NCBI RefSeq assembly: GCF_003460505.1
Contig: NZ_QTVG01000011.1
Coordinates: 367 to 64,366 of the forward strand
Direction: 5' to 3'
DNA from: Eubacterium sp. AF36-5BH
GTDB lineage: Bacteria > Bacillota > Clostridia > Lachnospirales > Lachnospiraceae
Length of the DNA: 64,000 bases
Shown: positions 8,821-19,037 of the stretch, in pieces
How the letters are laid out: the number at the start of each line of letters is the position of its first letter
Numbering within the stretch: position 1 is the stretch's first letter
The notes under the pieces: model-generated
Databases searched by the model: none
Told to the model about the DNA's origin: nothing
What the model saw: the letters and a program-made list of their open reading frames with translations, nothing else
Program-made: the position numbers and the translations under genes

Positions 8821-11800
8821 ATGAAGAGACAGATGAAAAAATTAATTTCAATGATACTTGCTATGGCTATGGTGGTTACAAGTATTAATTTTACTCCGAA
8901 AAATGTTAGTGCGGAGAATGATGGTAGTGGATGGACTACAATTTCAAATATGTCGTATCAATCCAGTAATACTCCTATGACTTTAAATTATAAGGTGGCA
9001 AAGGGCGCAGAAAGTAGTGCCATAGAAGCTTACGGTCACCATTATTTGCATGTGTATCCGGAAGGACTTACAGGTGCAGATAATGCAAAAATTTATTTAA
9101 ACGAGGGGCAGACAACAACAGGAGAAATTGTGTTTGCAGGAATGAAAGACCATGATAATACAAGATATAACATAGGACTTGGTTTGACTGACGTAAATTT
9201 AAAGGCTAACACATATTATTCATTACGATTTGTGTATGGCACACATGATGTTGTGTATTATTTCTATACAGGAAACAAAGAAGATATTAAGGAAGAAACC
9301 ACAACAGAAACAACCACAACAGAACCGGAACCTTCAATTACACTACAGGCTTTAACTAAAGCATATGTATACAACTATTCAGAAGTTGATGGAGGATATA
9401 AGGTAAGCTTTACAGATCCAAATGCTGTTACTGTTGAAGATGGGGCAACATATACATACACATTAACTATCAATGGACAGACAATAGAAAACATTGCATC
9501 ATCGGGAAGCAGTGTTGACTTAAGTAGCCTTAATTTAACAGAAGGTACAGAGTATACTGTAACAATGAATGCTGTTTATAAGAAAGGTGATACTATTGTA
9601 ACATCACCGGCTTCAAGTGAAACAACATTTACATATAGAGGAAAAACAACAGCATACGATAACGGAATCCCGCAGATTTTTATAAACTCATCAAGAGATA
9701 CAAAAACAAAAGATATTAATTTATACACAGATACTACAAAGACAAAAGTGAATGCCTCTTTAATGATAAAAGGAGCAGACGGAAGTACAACAGAAGTTTC
9801 AAATTCAGGAACTGTAAATGTTAGAGGTAATTCAACATCTTTAGCTGACAAGAAAGCGTATAACTTAAAGTTTGACTCTTCAATTAATCCATTTGGTATG
9901 GGTACAGCAAAGAAATGGAGTCTGCTTGCAAATATTTTTGATAAAACCATGATAAGAAATTACATGGGACTTAATTTCCAGAGATATTTAGAGAGTACAC
10001 AGACACCATTTGAAAACAATGTAAGTAAGGCATTCACAAGCAATTGTAAAAATGTTGATTTATACGTGGACGGAAAATACTTGGGAACATACCTTTTAAC
10101 AGAGTCAGTGGAAGTAGGAGCAGACAGAGTTAATATTGATACAAGTTACTATGACAAAACTACTGATGATGTAAAGGCAGATAGTACACCAACAACAGTT
10201 ACTATTAATGGAACAGAATATAAACTGTATGATGCTTTACTTGAATTAGCTAATGATAGCAGATTAGACACAGACGCATATTATTTTAAAACAAGTGTAC
10301 TTGGACAGCAGTTTGGCTTAAATGATCCGGTATGTTCTACAGACATTGCGGGAAATAAATTAAATCCTAGTTTAACAGGTAATAGTGCAGATGCTGTTAA
10401 GCCACAATTTGTAAATGATATTAAATCATACTTAGAAGGATTTGAAACTGTAATTAACAGTACATCATACGAAACATCTGATGCACAGTTTGAAGATATG
10501 AAAAAATTCATTGACGTAGATTCTTTTGTAGATTTCTACATTACATCAGAATATTTCATGACAAAGGATATAGGTTTTAGTTCTACACGTTTCTATATTA
10601 AAAATGGAAAATTATACGCAGGTCCATTGTGGGATCTTGATTTATCAAGCGGAAATATTGATGAACATGAGAGTGCACAGGGTTTTAGAAGTCAGAATGC
10701 ATTTAAGTGGTTCGAAGTATTAATGAAGAATAAAAATTTCTATAATAAGGTTGTGGCAAGATACAAAGAACTATTACCAAAGATTAAATCATTATATGCT
10801 GATAATGGAGAAGTTGACACAGTCGTAAATGAAATCTCTAAATCCGTTAAGACAAATTATGAAAAAGCATATAACTATAAAAGAGCAACAACGGATGATG
10901 ACAGAAATGTAGGATGGGGATATTCATGGTTATATGGAATTAATGGATCATTAGATGGAACAGGTGGAAAAACTTTTACAGGAGATGAACTTAAAAGTGT
11001 AGGCTCTTATGGTTCAGGTGTAATGTATGATACATATGAAGAGTATATTACAGAGTATAAAACATGGCTCAAAAATAGAAACACATGGATTATGAGTCAG
11101 TTTAATATAGGTGACGAAGATGCAGCTTATTATAGAATTAGTGGCGACGATGATTTAAACAGTAACGGTGTAGGAAAAGATTCTGTTGACGGTCTTAATA
11201 ATTATGTAAGATATGCAGGAGCAAGAGCAATTGCTTACTCACCAATTGCAGGGGACATTCCATCAAATGCCATTGATACCCAGTCAGATACAAAATGGGA
11301 ACCATTGGATAATACAAGTGATAACTTTAAACTTAAATTAGGAAATACATATAACGTAAAGGAACTTTTGATTAAGTGGCAGACAGCAAGTGCTGCAGAT
11401 TATGAGATAGAAGTTTCAACAGATGGTAAAATCTATAATAAAGTTGCTGAGTTTTCCGGATTAACAGGAGCAAGAACAGATAAAATAATTTTAAGAGATT
11501 CAGTAGAAGCTAAATATATCAGAATAGTGCCAACAAAGAGAAGTACAGGCTATCCTGTGGCAATATTTGATTTTAGCGTTTATGGAAGTGATAGCGAAAA
11601 GACAGCCGAAGAGTTTGTTGATGAAGTTGAAGATGCAACCCAGGAAAAAATTAATCCGGATAGCATTGCTGATGATGATTGGGAAATTGTAAATGAAAAT
11701 AAGTCAAGCAGTGGCGCAACAATTTATATGACAAAAGCTAAAAAAGTCATGATGGCAGAACGTGAAACCATGTGTGGTTATTATGGAGCAAATACAGTTC

Positions 11801-14800
11801 AGGCATGGGGAAAGATTTCTGATAATATGAAAGCACAAAGTATTTTCGGCTTTGTTGCTAAAGACGGTGGTACACCAACAGGAATTATTATTGATGGTGT
11901 TAGATATATGGATATTATAAATGCATCTGTTAATAAGTTGGTTTATGTAAAAAATGATTGTGTATTTATTAAGGACTCTTTGTTGGATTCGAAGAAAGGA
12001 GAAATCTCATACCATACCATTACCGTAGAAGGAAATAATTTAGGAACATTCCTAGTTAAGGTTGTAGGCTCGACATCAAAGCCTATTACCCCAATCGGCT
12101 TATTAGCAACAGCCGATGGTAGGGGCAATATTGCTGTAGAATGGGGACAAAATGGAGACATGATTAGTAATGGTCAGAAATATAACGTATATATAGATGA
12201 CGTATTAGTATCAACAGGTGTAGCGGCAGGAAGATATACTTATGAAGTAACTAATGGAACTCATACGGTAAAATTAATAGCTACACTAAATGGTTATGAA
12301 TCAGACGCAGTTACGGCTACAGTCGAATCCACGGGTGGTAAAGATCCGGTTGAAACAGATTCATCTACAGTAGCACCAACTGAAACAACAACAGCAGGTG
12401 AAATTGATGTGCCGGGTGATGCAAACTGGATTGATTTTGAAGGCTCAGATGGAGAGTACAAGTATTATATTCCATCAGAGTATAGCACAGCGTATGACAA
12501 TAAAGCTAAAAAGGTACTCGATACAACACTTTATATTGCATACAATTTAGGTGCTAAATTTACTTCAGTAAAATTAGATAATAAGGATTATACTATTACA
12601 GAAGGAGCATTTGTTAGCGTCTTAAAAACAGATGTAGATGACTATAATGTTCATAAACTGGAAGTTGTAGCCGCTAATAAAACGGATAAGGCTATTATAT
12701 ATTTGAAAAGAGCAAAGGCATCAGCTATAAAAGTTACATTCACAGACAATCAATGGGAAAAATATCGTGATGAGAATATAACATGGGATAAGGTTGATGG
12801 TGCAATTAAATATGCTATATATGCTGATGGAAAATTATACATAACAACAGATGACGAGAATACAACATCAATATCAGTTCCTGCTTATGCTTTTGCAAAG
12901 GCAACAAATAACAACGGACAGGCAACTACAGTTGGAAAACATACAACAGCAGTTGTGGCAATCAAAAATGGAGACGAAATCAAAGAGACTCTATCAGATG
13001 TTGATTCAACAAGAGTAATGGGTTCAAATTCATTCACATTGTATGTAAATTACATTTTCGGAAGAGAGACAAATTTGTGGAATGATACGGGAGTTGACAG
13101 CAAGTGGAATTTCACTATATGCGAAGGTGTAAATTCAGACATATCAACAGGGGCAGATGTAAAAGTAGATTACACAAATGGTGGACAGGCTAATTTGACT
13201 TTTAACAATATGGGCAAACATACAGGAAGTGATCAGGCATGGACTATCAAAGCTGCAATTTATAATGAAGCAGCAACAAAGGGCGAGTTACAGAATTTAT
13301 CTTTTAAGATATATGGACCAAAAGAGTTAATAGGCGAGACTATAAAGATAAAATGTTGTCCTGAAGAGTATGTAAATGGAGCATATTCAAATGATATTTA
13401 TGAAGAAAAAGAATATACATTTGAAAGGGCAAAAGATGGAAGTGCAGTGCTTAATTATTCACTTTCATTTAACTCAACAAATGATTCATATGATTTATTG
13501 TTTGGCTTAGGTTTACTTGATTTTAAAAATGCAACTAATAAAACTCTTACATTCTCAGATGCTAACATTAATACTGTATATGGAATTACAGATTTAAAGG
13601 CAACAGGTACAAATGTTGCAAGTGATGATGCTAAGGGCGATTTATTTATATCATGGTCATCTAATGTACCTGACAAAATGGCAGGTTCCTATAAATATCA
13701 GGTAGAAATTGATGGGGTACTTTATAAATATTCAGGGACTGAGGACTTGTTCCCTGGAACTGTAAACAACATAACAGCATCAGGATATTCAGTTGGTGAA
13801 CATAAGGTTGTTGTAAAGAGTATTTACGATGGCACAGTTACGAGCTCAAAAGAAACAACAGCCATCATTTCAAATACAAAAAAACCTGATTTAGTTGTAA
13901 CAGGAATGAGCATTCCAAAAGTGACACATTATATTGGTGAAAACTTACAGCTTAGTGTAACAATAAAAAATATTGGTAATGCAGTTGCAAAACCTGTAGC
14001 AGGAAAGAATCTTATTGTAAGACTATATGAAGATAGCAATAACGGTAAAGATTTAGGTTATAAAATATGTTACGCTAATACAACTGAGGCAGAGCAGGGA
14101 ACTAGTCCTGGATATTTGGAACCGGGCGAAGAGTATACAGTTGTTTTTGATGTTAAAATTGATGAAAATCAGGATGGCTCAAATATATATAAATACAGAG
14201 CATTTGTAGATGCAGACAGAATTATAGATGAGGGAGATGATGAGGATAATAACGAATATTCTAAGTCATACAAATTCTATGATTCATTAAAAGAAGTAAC
14301 TTTCAATTTAGAAGATGGAAATTTATATGCAACATGGCCTGCATCTGATGATGTTAAGAAATACATCGTTGAGTATACTGTTGGTGATGAAACAAAAACA
14401 ATGACAGTTACTGATAACAAGTGTAGTTTAGGTGATTTTGAACAGTTCACTGAAGGAACAACAGTAACAGTAACAACTGTAGGAAAAGATGATGATGAAC
14501 ATGTTCATGCTAAGGGAAGCCTAAAGCCAGATTTGATAATTTCATCAGTATCAACTCCAAGTAATGCCTATGGAGTAGGGGATGTTATTCCGATTACAGT
14601 AACTATGAAGAATGTTGGCTTAGGGGTTGCAAAACCTAACGGAAACAATAACATGACTGTAAAGCCAACTAAGGATGGAAAAATAATTGAGTCAAATATT
14701 GTTAATCCTACATATAGAACAATGGGGAACGACAACCTTGAACAAAAGTTAAATGTGGGAGCTGAGTTTACCCCAACAGTTACATTTAATTACACTGTTC

Positions 14801-17800
14801 AGGAAAGTGATTTAAAAGAAGGAACAATTCATATAGGTGGATACGCTGACGCAGATTATGTAGTTGATGAAAGTGATGAGAACAACAACTGCACAGAAGT
14901 CGCAATTAAGATAATTTCAAAAGGAGCAGTTACATTAGACAGTAATAATGGTGACGGACCAGTCAAGGCAACATGGAAACAGTCAACAGATGAAAATGTT
15001 GACTCATACCAGATTCAGTACGTTGTTGATGGAAACATAATTAAGAAAACTATTAGCAAAGATGAAGTAGACAGTGATGGTAATTATGTTTATACATTTG
15101 GAGATAATGAAGGCCTTGACAATCAGTCCCAAGTAAAAGTGTTAGTTAAATTTTCAGGAGATGAAAACTATTATAATTATGCAAGTACAACAGCTATGGT
15201 TGATTTGATAGTCAGCACTGTAAAGGGACCAAATGAAAACAACGAGAAAGTAAAAGTTGATGTAAACTTTGATTTAGTAGCAACAGTTAAAAATATCGGT
15301 ACAGCAAAGGTATCAGCTACAACAGATACTCAGGAAAATTATGGCAAAAAAATTTATGTGACACTTTGTAGACAGGAAGGTGTAGAGCAGGTAGTGTCAG
15401 ATGGTTATTATTTAGGCTTGAATGTTGGAAAAACAGCTAGTATCAGATTAAAAAATGTGTGTGCAAAAGAAACTGGAACAAAGAAGCTGATTATTAATGT
15501 AGATGATGCTGGATGGGATACAGAAGAAGGCAAAGATGTTGGATACATTCAGGAGTCTAATGAAAATAATAACAGTTACGAATATACTGTCAATGCAGTA
15601 ATTGAACAAAATCCAATGGATTGGACAACTTTAAAAGAAACAGTGGGAAGCAATACACCATATCAATTTAAAGTGGCACAGGGATCAAAGGCTGCCAGAA
15701 TAGAATACAAGGTAGTAGATACAAACAATAGAACATTGGATTACAAAAATATCATTACAAAAGATATTGGATATAATGCTAGCTATATGTCAATTGGTTT
15801 CAATCCAAACTACACTGTAATGACAGAAGTTAAGAATGATTCAACAGGACATATTATTAGTACAGTTCCATATTGGGCAGCAATAACAAAAAATCAGGTT
15901 GAGTCTAACATTAATGACCTGGATAACTGTACAATAATGGATGTTGAAGGTTGGGACATTGACGGTATTGGTGTAGATGGAAATGCTGTTCAAAAACCTA
16001 AAAAACCAGGAACACACTTTAACAGAGACGGAAACGGCTTCAACATGAACGTTGATGACTTTGATTTAAATGCATACTACTTATTGAAGTTATATAACAA
16101 AAATGGTGATTATGTAGTAGTTGCATTCAGAGTTACAGATGAAAATGGTGATATTGGAGACTGGACACAAATTCAGGGAAATAATATGGATAATTCAGCA
16201 ATTCCTGTTTATTACCACACAGCTCATCGCGAAGTAAAGAGTTCAATTTATTACGATAAGCATGATATTAAATTAAGTAATATTGCAGCTTACAACGGAA
16301 ATCATATTTCTGTAGATTTGGATACACAGAACAAGATTAATCCAAATGCTAACAGAGTTTTAATTACAAGAGGTTTGTTAGACAGTAGCGGTGATATGAT
16401 TATTCCTTCAGTAGATGGAAAATATGTTGAGGAAGGAACAGAAACAGGTTCTTATTATGCATGTACAGGTGATTTGTTAAATACAAATTCAGTAGATTAT
16501 TATAAGAGTGAGAGCAATTATGTTTCTTTAAGTGGATATGGAATTAATGGAAACAATAAGATTCAGATTATGCTACCTAATATGTTAGCGCAGATACCTG
16601 TTCATAGTGCTTTAGGTGGAAAAAAAGATAATGAATATTATTACATGAAAGTATATTGGGATGAGCAAAATTATCCGGGACAATATGTTTCTATTCCAAT
16701 AAAGATTAAAGCAGATATACCTGAGATTGAAAAGGTTAATGGTTTAGTTGCTACAAACAGAGGTAGTTCGTTATCAATCTCCTGGGTTAATTCAACACAG
16801 CAGGAAGCTGATGGATATTTATATGATGTTTACATTGATGGTGAATTAAAGGCTCAAGATGTACGGGCAGGTTCATATAGCTTCTTAGGATATAATGAAA
16901 TCGGTTCTACACATACCATTAAAGTAGTGGCAAAATGGTGTGAACAGACAACAGAAGATTCGGTAAAATACACTATTATTGAGCCGGAAAAAGAACCGGA
17001 GGAAATAGTACCGGGTGAAGTACCTACATATCCTGATGACAATGATAACAGATGGATATTAATTTCAGGCCAGCATATATTACCTGTTTCAGAAGAAGGT
17101 TCACTTGGAAAAACAAATGCAAAAATTTACTATTATACTGATGAAGACATTAATGGAATAACAGGTTACAATGACAGTTATATTTCATTAAACGGTAGTT
17201 CAAAATATTTTACAGGAACAACAACTAAGATTTTTGTACAAAGAGGTAATAGTACATCGTTAGTTTCGAAATCAGTATATGATAGTTACTATGAAGGACA
17301 GACATTAATGAATTCTTCAACAATGTTTGAATTACCGAAGGGATTTACAAAAGGCACAACTTACTACTATGTAGTTCGTGTTTGTGGAAATGATGGAAAT
17401 ACATATAAGGATTTCTACTTTAAGATAATTCCAACAGATGATTCAATTGATTCAGGTGTTAATCATACAGGAAAATGGAGAGAGATTAGTGGTGAATCAC
17501 AATTGTCTGTAAAGATGGGCTCAGGCTTGAAACTTAAAGGTACAATCAGCTTTTTAGATTATCCTGCATTCAATGAAGGTTCTTCTATAACAGAAAAAGG
17601 AGGAACAACATCTATTGGAACAAATACATATAATGCAGTTGGTTACAATGGACACTACTTATCCATAATCGGTGATACAAATTATTATGTAGCAGGTAAC
17701 ACAAAAGTCTATGTTTCAGAAGGAAGCGATTCTGTTTTATATGCAGAAAATGCAAATGATTTGACTTTTACAGAGAAAAAAGTAAGTGACCAGTCTTATT

Positions 17801-18831
17801 CAGGTCAGATAATCTCTGAAACAGAAGAACTGTTTAGTGTTGTCTATGCAACAACATATTATTTGTTGAAAGTTCAAAGTGGAGACAAAGTCACATACAT
17901 ACCTTTTGAAGTAAAAGTCAACACAGGAAATGTAGAAGTTCTTGGCTTCCAGATGAACACAAATAAGAATGCCGGTGGAGTAGCTGAATACAATCCATCA
18001 TTTAGAGTTGTTTCAAAAACAAGTAATGTAATGAAAATCAATAACAGACTGTATGAAGTTAAGAAAATGGGTACAGTTTATGCAATTGATGATGGAAATA
18101 CAGACATAAAATCTAATATGAATTTGGATGCAGTTTCATCTAATGCAAATGTATCAAAATATGAAACAACAGATAGAGGCAAATTGGCAGGCTACACGAC
18201 TTCTGCTAAGGACAATGATTACTATACATACTATGCGTTAACATTTAAGTATACTAATTACAAATATGCTTCATTGGAACAGAATTGGGCATTTAGAGCA
18301 TATGCAGTATTAGATATGGGTGATGGTACAGAAAAAGTTGTATATGGTAAAAATATTTACACAACAAATATGTATGACATTGCACAGAATTTATATAAAA
18401 ATCAGAAAATGGGAACAAAAGAATCTCATGATTACCTATATGATAATGTTCTAAATATTGTTGATATGTATAACAATATGGGACAAATTGCAAATGCAAT
18501 GTTTAAGGCAATGGGAGTCACATCAACATCTGACAGCAGATATGAGACAGTGACAAAAATGACACAGGACTTACACAATTATTGCAAATGCTTATGGGGA
18601 ATATCATATGATACAAGAGGTAAGTTTAGAAGCTCCCAGGTAGAAGATGAATTACTGAAATTACTTAACGGAGTGAAAAACAATGACAAGAACTATGATA
18701 GTGTTTATGATTGGATTTACAATGAAACATCCAAGTATGGAAAGAAAAATGGAACGAAATACAAAGGATGTTATAGGCTTGTAGATTATTCATGGGATAA
18801 TAGCATTGATAAAGATTTTTATAAACAGTAA
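8821..18831 (+). CDS. giant secreted CotH-family kinase with discoidin, CARDB and repeated modules
   Basis: 3,336 residues starting at ATG behind AAAGGGAGAAAAGGG. Residues 1-32 are a signal peptide. A CotH-kinase domain spans about 282-760. It has the family pattern VRGNSTSLADKKAYNLKFD, KWSLLANIFDKTMIRN, D583 and GPLWDLDLS at 601-609. D583 and D605/D607 correspond by position to the metal- and ATP-binding aspartates of spore-coat CotH. A discoidin domain follows (about 800-924), then Fn3-like modules and three CARDB domains (about 1687-1820, 1902-2035, 2124-2260), recognisable by endings such as VDESDENNNCTE. A module of about 130 residues recurs at the N-terminus (35-155), in the middle and near the end. 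The last 300 residues form a domain shared with the 321-residue protein downstream. CotH proteins phosphorylate Ser/Thr on partner proteins; an extracellular target here is inference. There is no wall-anchor motif. Confidence 0.85.
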   Translation: MKRQMKKLISMILAMAMVVTSINFTPKNVSAENDGSGWTTISNMSYQSSNTPMTLNYKVAKGAESSAIEAYGHHYLHVYPEGLTGADNAKIYLNEGQTTTGEIVFAGMKDHDNTRYNIGLGLTDVNLKANTYYSLRFVYGTHDVVYYFYTGNKEDIKEETTTETTTTEPEPSITLQALTKAYVYNYSEVDGGYKVSFTDPNAVTVEDGATYTYTLTINGQTIENIASSGSSVDLSSLNLTEGTEYTVTMNAVYKKGDTIVTSPASSETTFTYRGKTTAYDNGIPQIFINSSRDTKTKDINLYTDTTKTKVNASLMIKGADGSTTEVSNSGTVNVRGNSTSLADKKAYNLKFDSSINPFGMGTAKKWSLLANIFDKTMIRNYMGLNFQRYLESTQTPFENNVSKAFTSNCKNVDLYVDGKYLGTYLLTESVEVGADRVNIDTSYYDKTTDDVKADSTPTTVTINGTEYKLYDALLELANDSRLDTDAYYFKTSVLGQQFGLNDPVCSTDIAGNKLNPSLTGNSADAVKPQFVNDIKSYLEGFETVINSTSYETSDAQFEDMKKFIDVDSFVDFYITSEYFMTKDIGFSSTRFYIKNGKLYAGPLWDLDLSSGNIDEHESAQGFRSQNAFKWFEVLMKNKNFYNKVVARYKELLPKIKSLYADNGEVDTVVNEISKSVKTNYEKAYNYKRATTDDDRNVGWGYSWLYGINGSLDGTGGKTFTGDELKSVGSYGSGVMYDTYEEYITEYKTWLKNRNTWIMSQFNIGDEDAAYYRISGDDDLNSNGVGKDSVDGLNNYVRYAGARAIAYSPIAGDIPSNAIDTQSDTKWEPLDNTSDNFKLKLGNTYNVKELLIKWQTASAADYEIEVSTDGKIYNKVAEFSGLTGARTDKIILRDSVEAKYIRIVPTKRSTGYPVAIFDFSVYGSDSEKTAEEFVDEVEDATQEKINPDSIADDDWEIVNENKSSSGATIYMTKAKKVMMAERETMCGYYGANTVQAWGKISDNMKAQSIFGFVAKDGGTPTGIIIDGVRYMDIINASVNKLVYVKNDCVFIKDSLLDSKKGEISYHTITVEGNNLGTFLVKVVGSTSKPITPIGLLATADGRGNIAVEWGQNGDMISNGQKYNVYIDDVLVSTGVAAGRYTYEVTNGTHTVKLIATLNGYESDAVTATVESTGGKDPVETDSSTVAPTETTTAGEIDVPGDANWIDFEGSDGEYKYYIPSEYSTAYDNKAKKVLDTTLYIAYNLGAKFTSVKLDNKDYTITEGAFVSVLKTDVDDYNVHKLEVVAANKTDKAIIYLKRAKASAIKVTFTDNQWEKYRDENITWDKVDGAIKYAIYADGKLYITTDDENTTSISVPAYAFAKATNNNGQATTVGKHTTAVVAIKNGDEIKETLSDVDSTRVMGSNSFTLYVNYIFGRETNLWNDTGVDSKWNFTICEGVNSDISTGADVKVDYTNGGQANLTFNNMGKHTGSDQAWTIKAAIYNEAATKGELQNLSFKIYGPKELIGETIKIKCCPEEYVNGAYSNDIYEEKEYTFERAKDGSAVLNYSLSFNSTNDSYDLLFGLGLLDFKNATNKTLTFSDANINTVYGITDLKATGTNVASDDAKGDLFISWSSNVPDKMAGSYKYQVEIDGVLYKYSGTEDLFPGTVNNITASGYSVGEHKVVVKSIYDGTVTSSKETTAIISNTKKPDLVVTGMSIPKVTHYIGENLQLSVTIKNIGNAVAKPVAGKNLIVRLYEDSNNGKDLGYKICYANTTEAEQGTSPGYLEPGEEYTVVFDVKIDENQDGSNIYKYRAFVDADRIIDEGDDEDNNEYSKSYKFYDSLKEVTFNLEDGNLYATWPASDDVKKYIVEYTVGDETKTMTVTDNKCSLGDFEQFTEGTTVTVTTVGKDDDEHVHAKGSLKPDLIISSVSTPSNAYGVGDVIPITVTMKNVGLGVAKPNGNNNMTVKPTKDGKIIESNIVNPTYRTMGNDNLEQKLNVGAEFTPTVTFNYTVQESDLKEGTIHIGGYADADYVVDESDENNNCTEVAIKIISKGAVTLDSNNGDGPVKATWKQSTDENVDSYQIQYVVDGNIIKKTISKDEVDSDGNYVYTFGDNEGLDNQSQVKVLVKFSGDENYYNYASTTAMVDLIVSTVKGPNENNEKVKVDVNFDLVATVKNIGTAKVSATTDTQENYGKKIYVTLCRQEGVEQVVSDGYYLGLNVGKTASIRLKNVCAKETGTKKLIINVDDAGWDTEEGKDVGYIQESNENNNSYEYTVNAVIEQNPMDWTTLKETVGSNTPYQFKVAQGSKAARIEYKVVDTNNRTLDYKNIITKDIGYNASYMSIGFNPNYTVMTEVKNDSTGHIISTVPYWAAITKNQVESNINDLDNCTIMDVEGWDIDGIGVDGNAVQKPKKPGTHFNRDGNGFNMNVDDFDLNAYYLLKLYNKNGDYVVVAFRVTDENGDIGDWTQIQGNNMDNSAIPVYYHTAHREVKSSIYYDKHDIKLSNIAAYNGNHISVDLDTQNKINPNANRVLITRGLLDSSGDMIIPSVDGKYVEEGTETGSYYACTGDLLNTNSVDYYKSESNYVSLSGYGINGNNKIQIMLPNMLAQIPVHSALGGKKDNEYYYMKVYWDEQNYPGQYVSIPIKIKADIPEIEKVNGLVATNRGSSLSISWVNSTQQEADGYLYDVYIDGELKAQDVRAGSYSFLGYNEIGSTHTIKVVAKWCEQTTEDSVKYTIIEPEKEPEEIVPGEVPTYPDDNDNRWILISGQHILPVSEEGSLGKTNAKIYYYTDEDINGITGYNDSYISLNGSSKYFTGTTTKIFVQRGNSTSLVSKSVYDSYYEGQTLMNSSTMFELPKGFTKGTTYYYVVRVCGNDGNTYKDFYFKIIPTDDSIDSGVNHTGKWREISGESQLSVKMGSGLKLKGTISFLDYPAFNEGSSITEKGGTTSIGTNTYNAVGYNGHYLSIIGDTNYYVAGNTKVYVSEGSDSVLYAENANDLTFTEKKVSDQSYSGQIISETEELFSVVYATTYYLLKVQSGDKVTYIPFEVKVNTGNVEVLGFQMNTNKNAGGVAEYNPSFRVVSKTSNVMKINNRLYEVKKMGTVYAIDDGNTDIKSNMNLDAVSSNANVSKYETTDRGKLAGYTTSAKDNDYYTYYALTFKYTNYKYASLEQNWAFRAYAVLDMGDGTEKVVYGKNIYTTNMYDIAQNLYKNQKMGTKESHDYLYDNVLNIVDMYNNMGQIANAMFKAMGVTSTSDSRYETVTKMTQDLHNYCKCLWGISYDTRGKFRSSQVEDELLKLLNGVKNNDKNYDSVYDWIYNETSKYGKKNGTKYKGCYRLVDYSWDNSIDKDFYKQ

Positions 18832-18862
18832 TACTACATACAATTAATAGGAGGGTATTTAA

Positions 18863-19021
18863 GTGAGTCGCACAAAAAAATATGAAAAACCTATAATTGA
18901 AGTTACACGTTTTGACATAAATCAAAATATTATGGATGGCTGGGATGGTGACATTACCACAGTGGCTGATATTTCACAACCTGATGGTGGACCAACCACT
19001 CCCATAATAGATTTGGATTAG
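18863..19021 (+). CDS. 52-residue KYEKP-type small peptide, GTG start
   Basis: The GTG start lies 8 bases behind AGGAGGGT, 31 bases after the CotH stop, and the gene ends 16 bases before the next start. The product begins MSRTKKYEKPIIEVTRFDI and ends in an acidic Gly/Asp/Pro stretch (WDGDITTVADIS, then PDGGPTTPIIDLD). It has no signal peptide, Cys or membrane segment. Short peptides opening with K-Y-E-K-P and a later Phe-rich turn are, from memory, frequent but uncharacterised small ORFs in Lachnospiraceae, often beside secreted proteins. It could be a modified-peptide precursor, a CotH substrate or a regulatory peptide. None of these is shown by the sequence. Confidence 0.75.
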   Translation: MSRTKKYEKPIIEVTRFDINQNIMDGWDGDITTVADISQPDGGPTTPIIDLD

Positions 19022-19037
19022 GAAAGGGGCAGATGTT

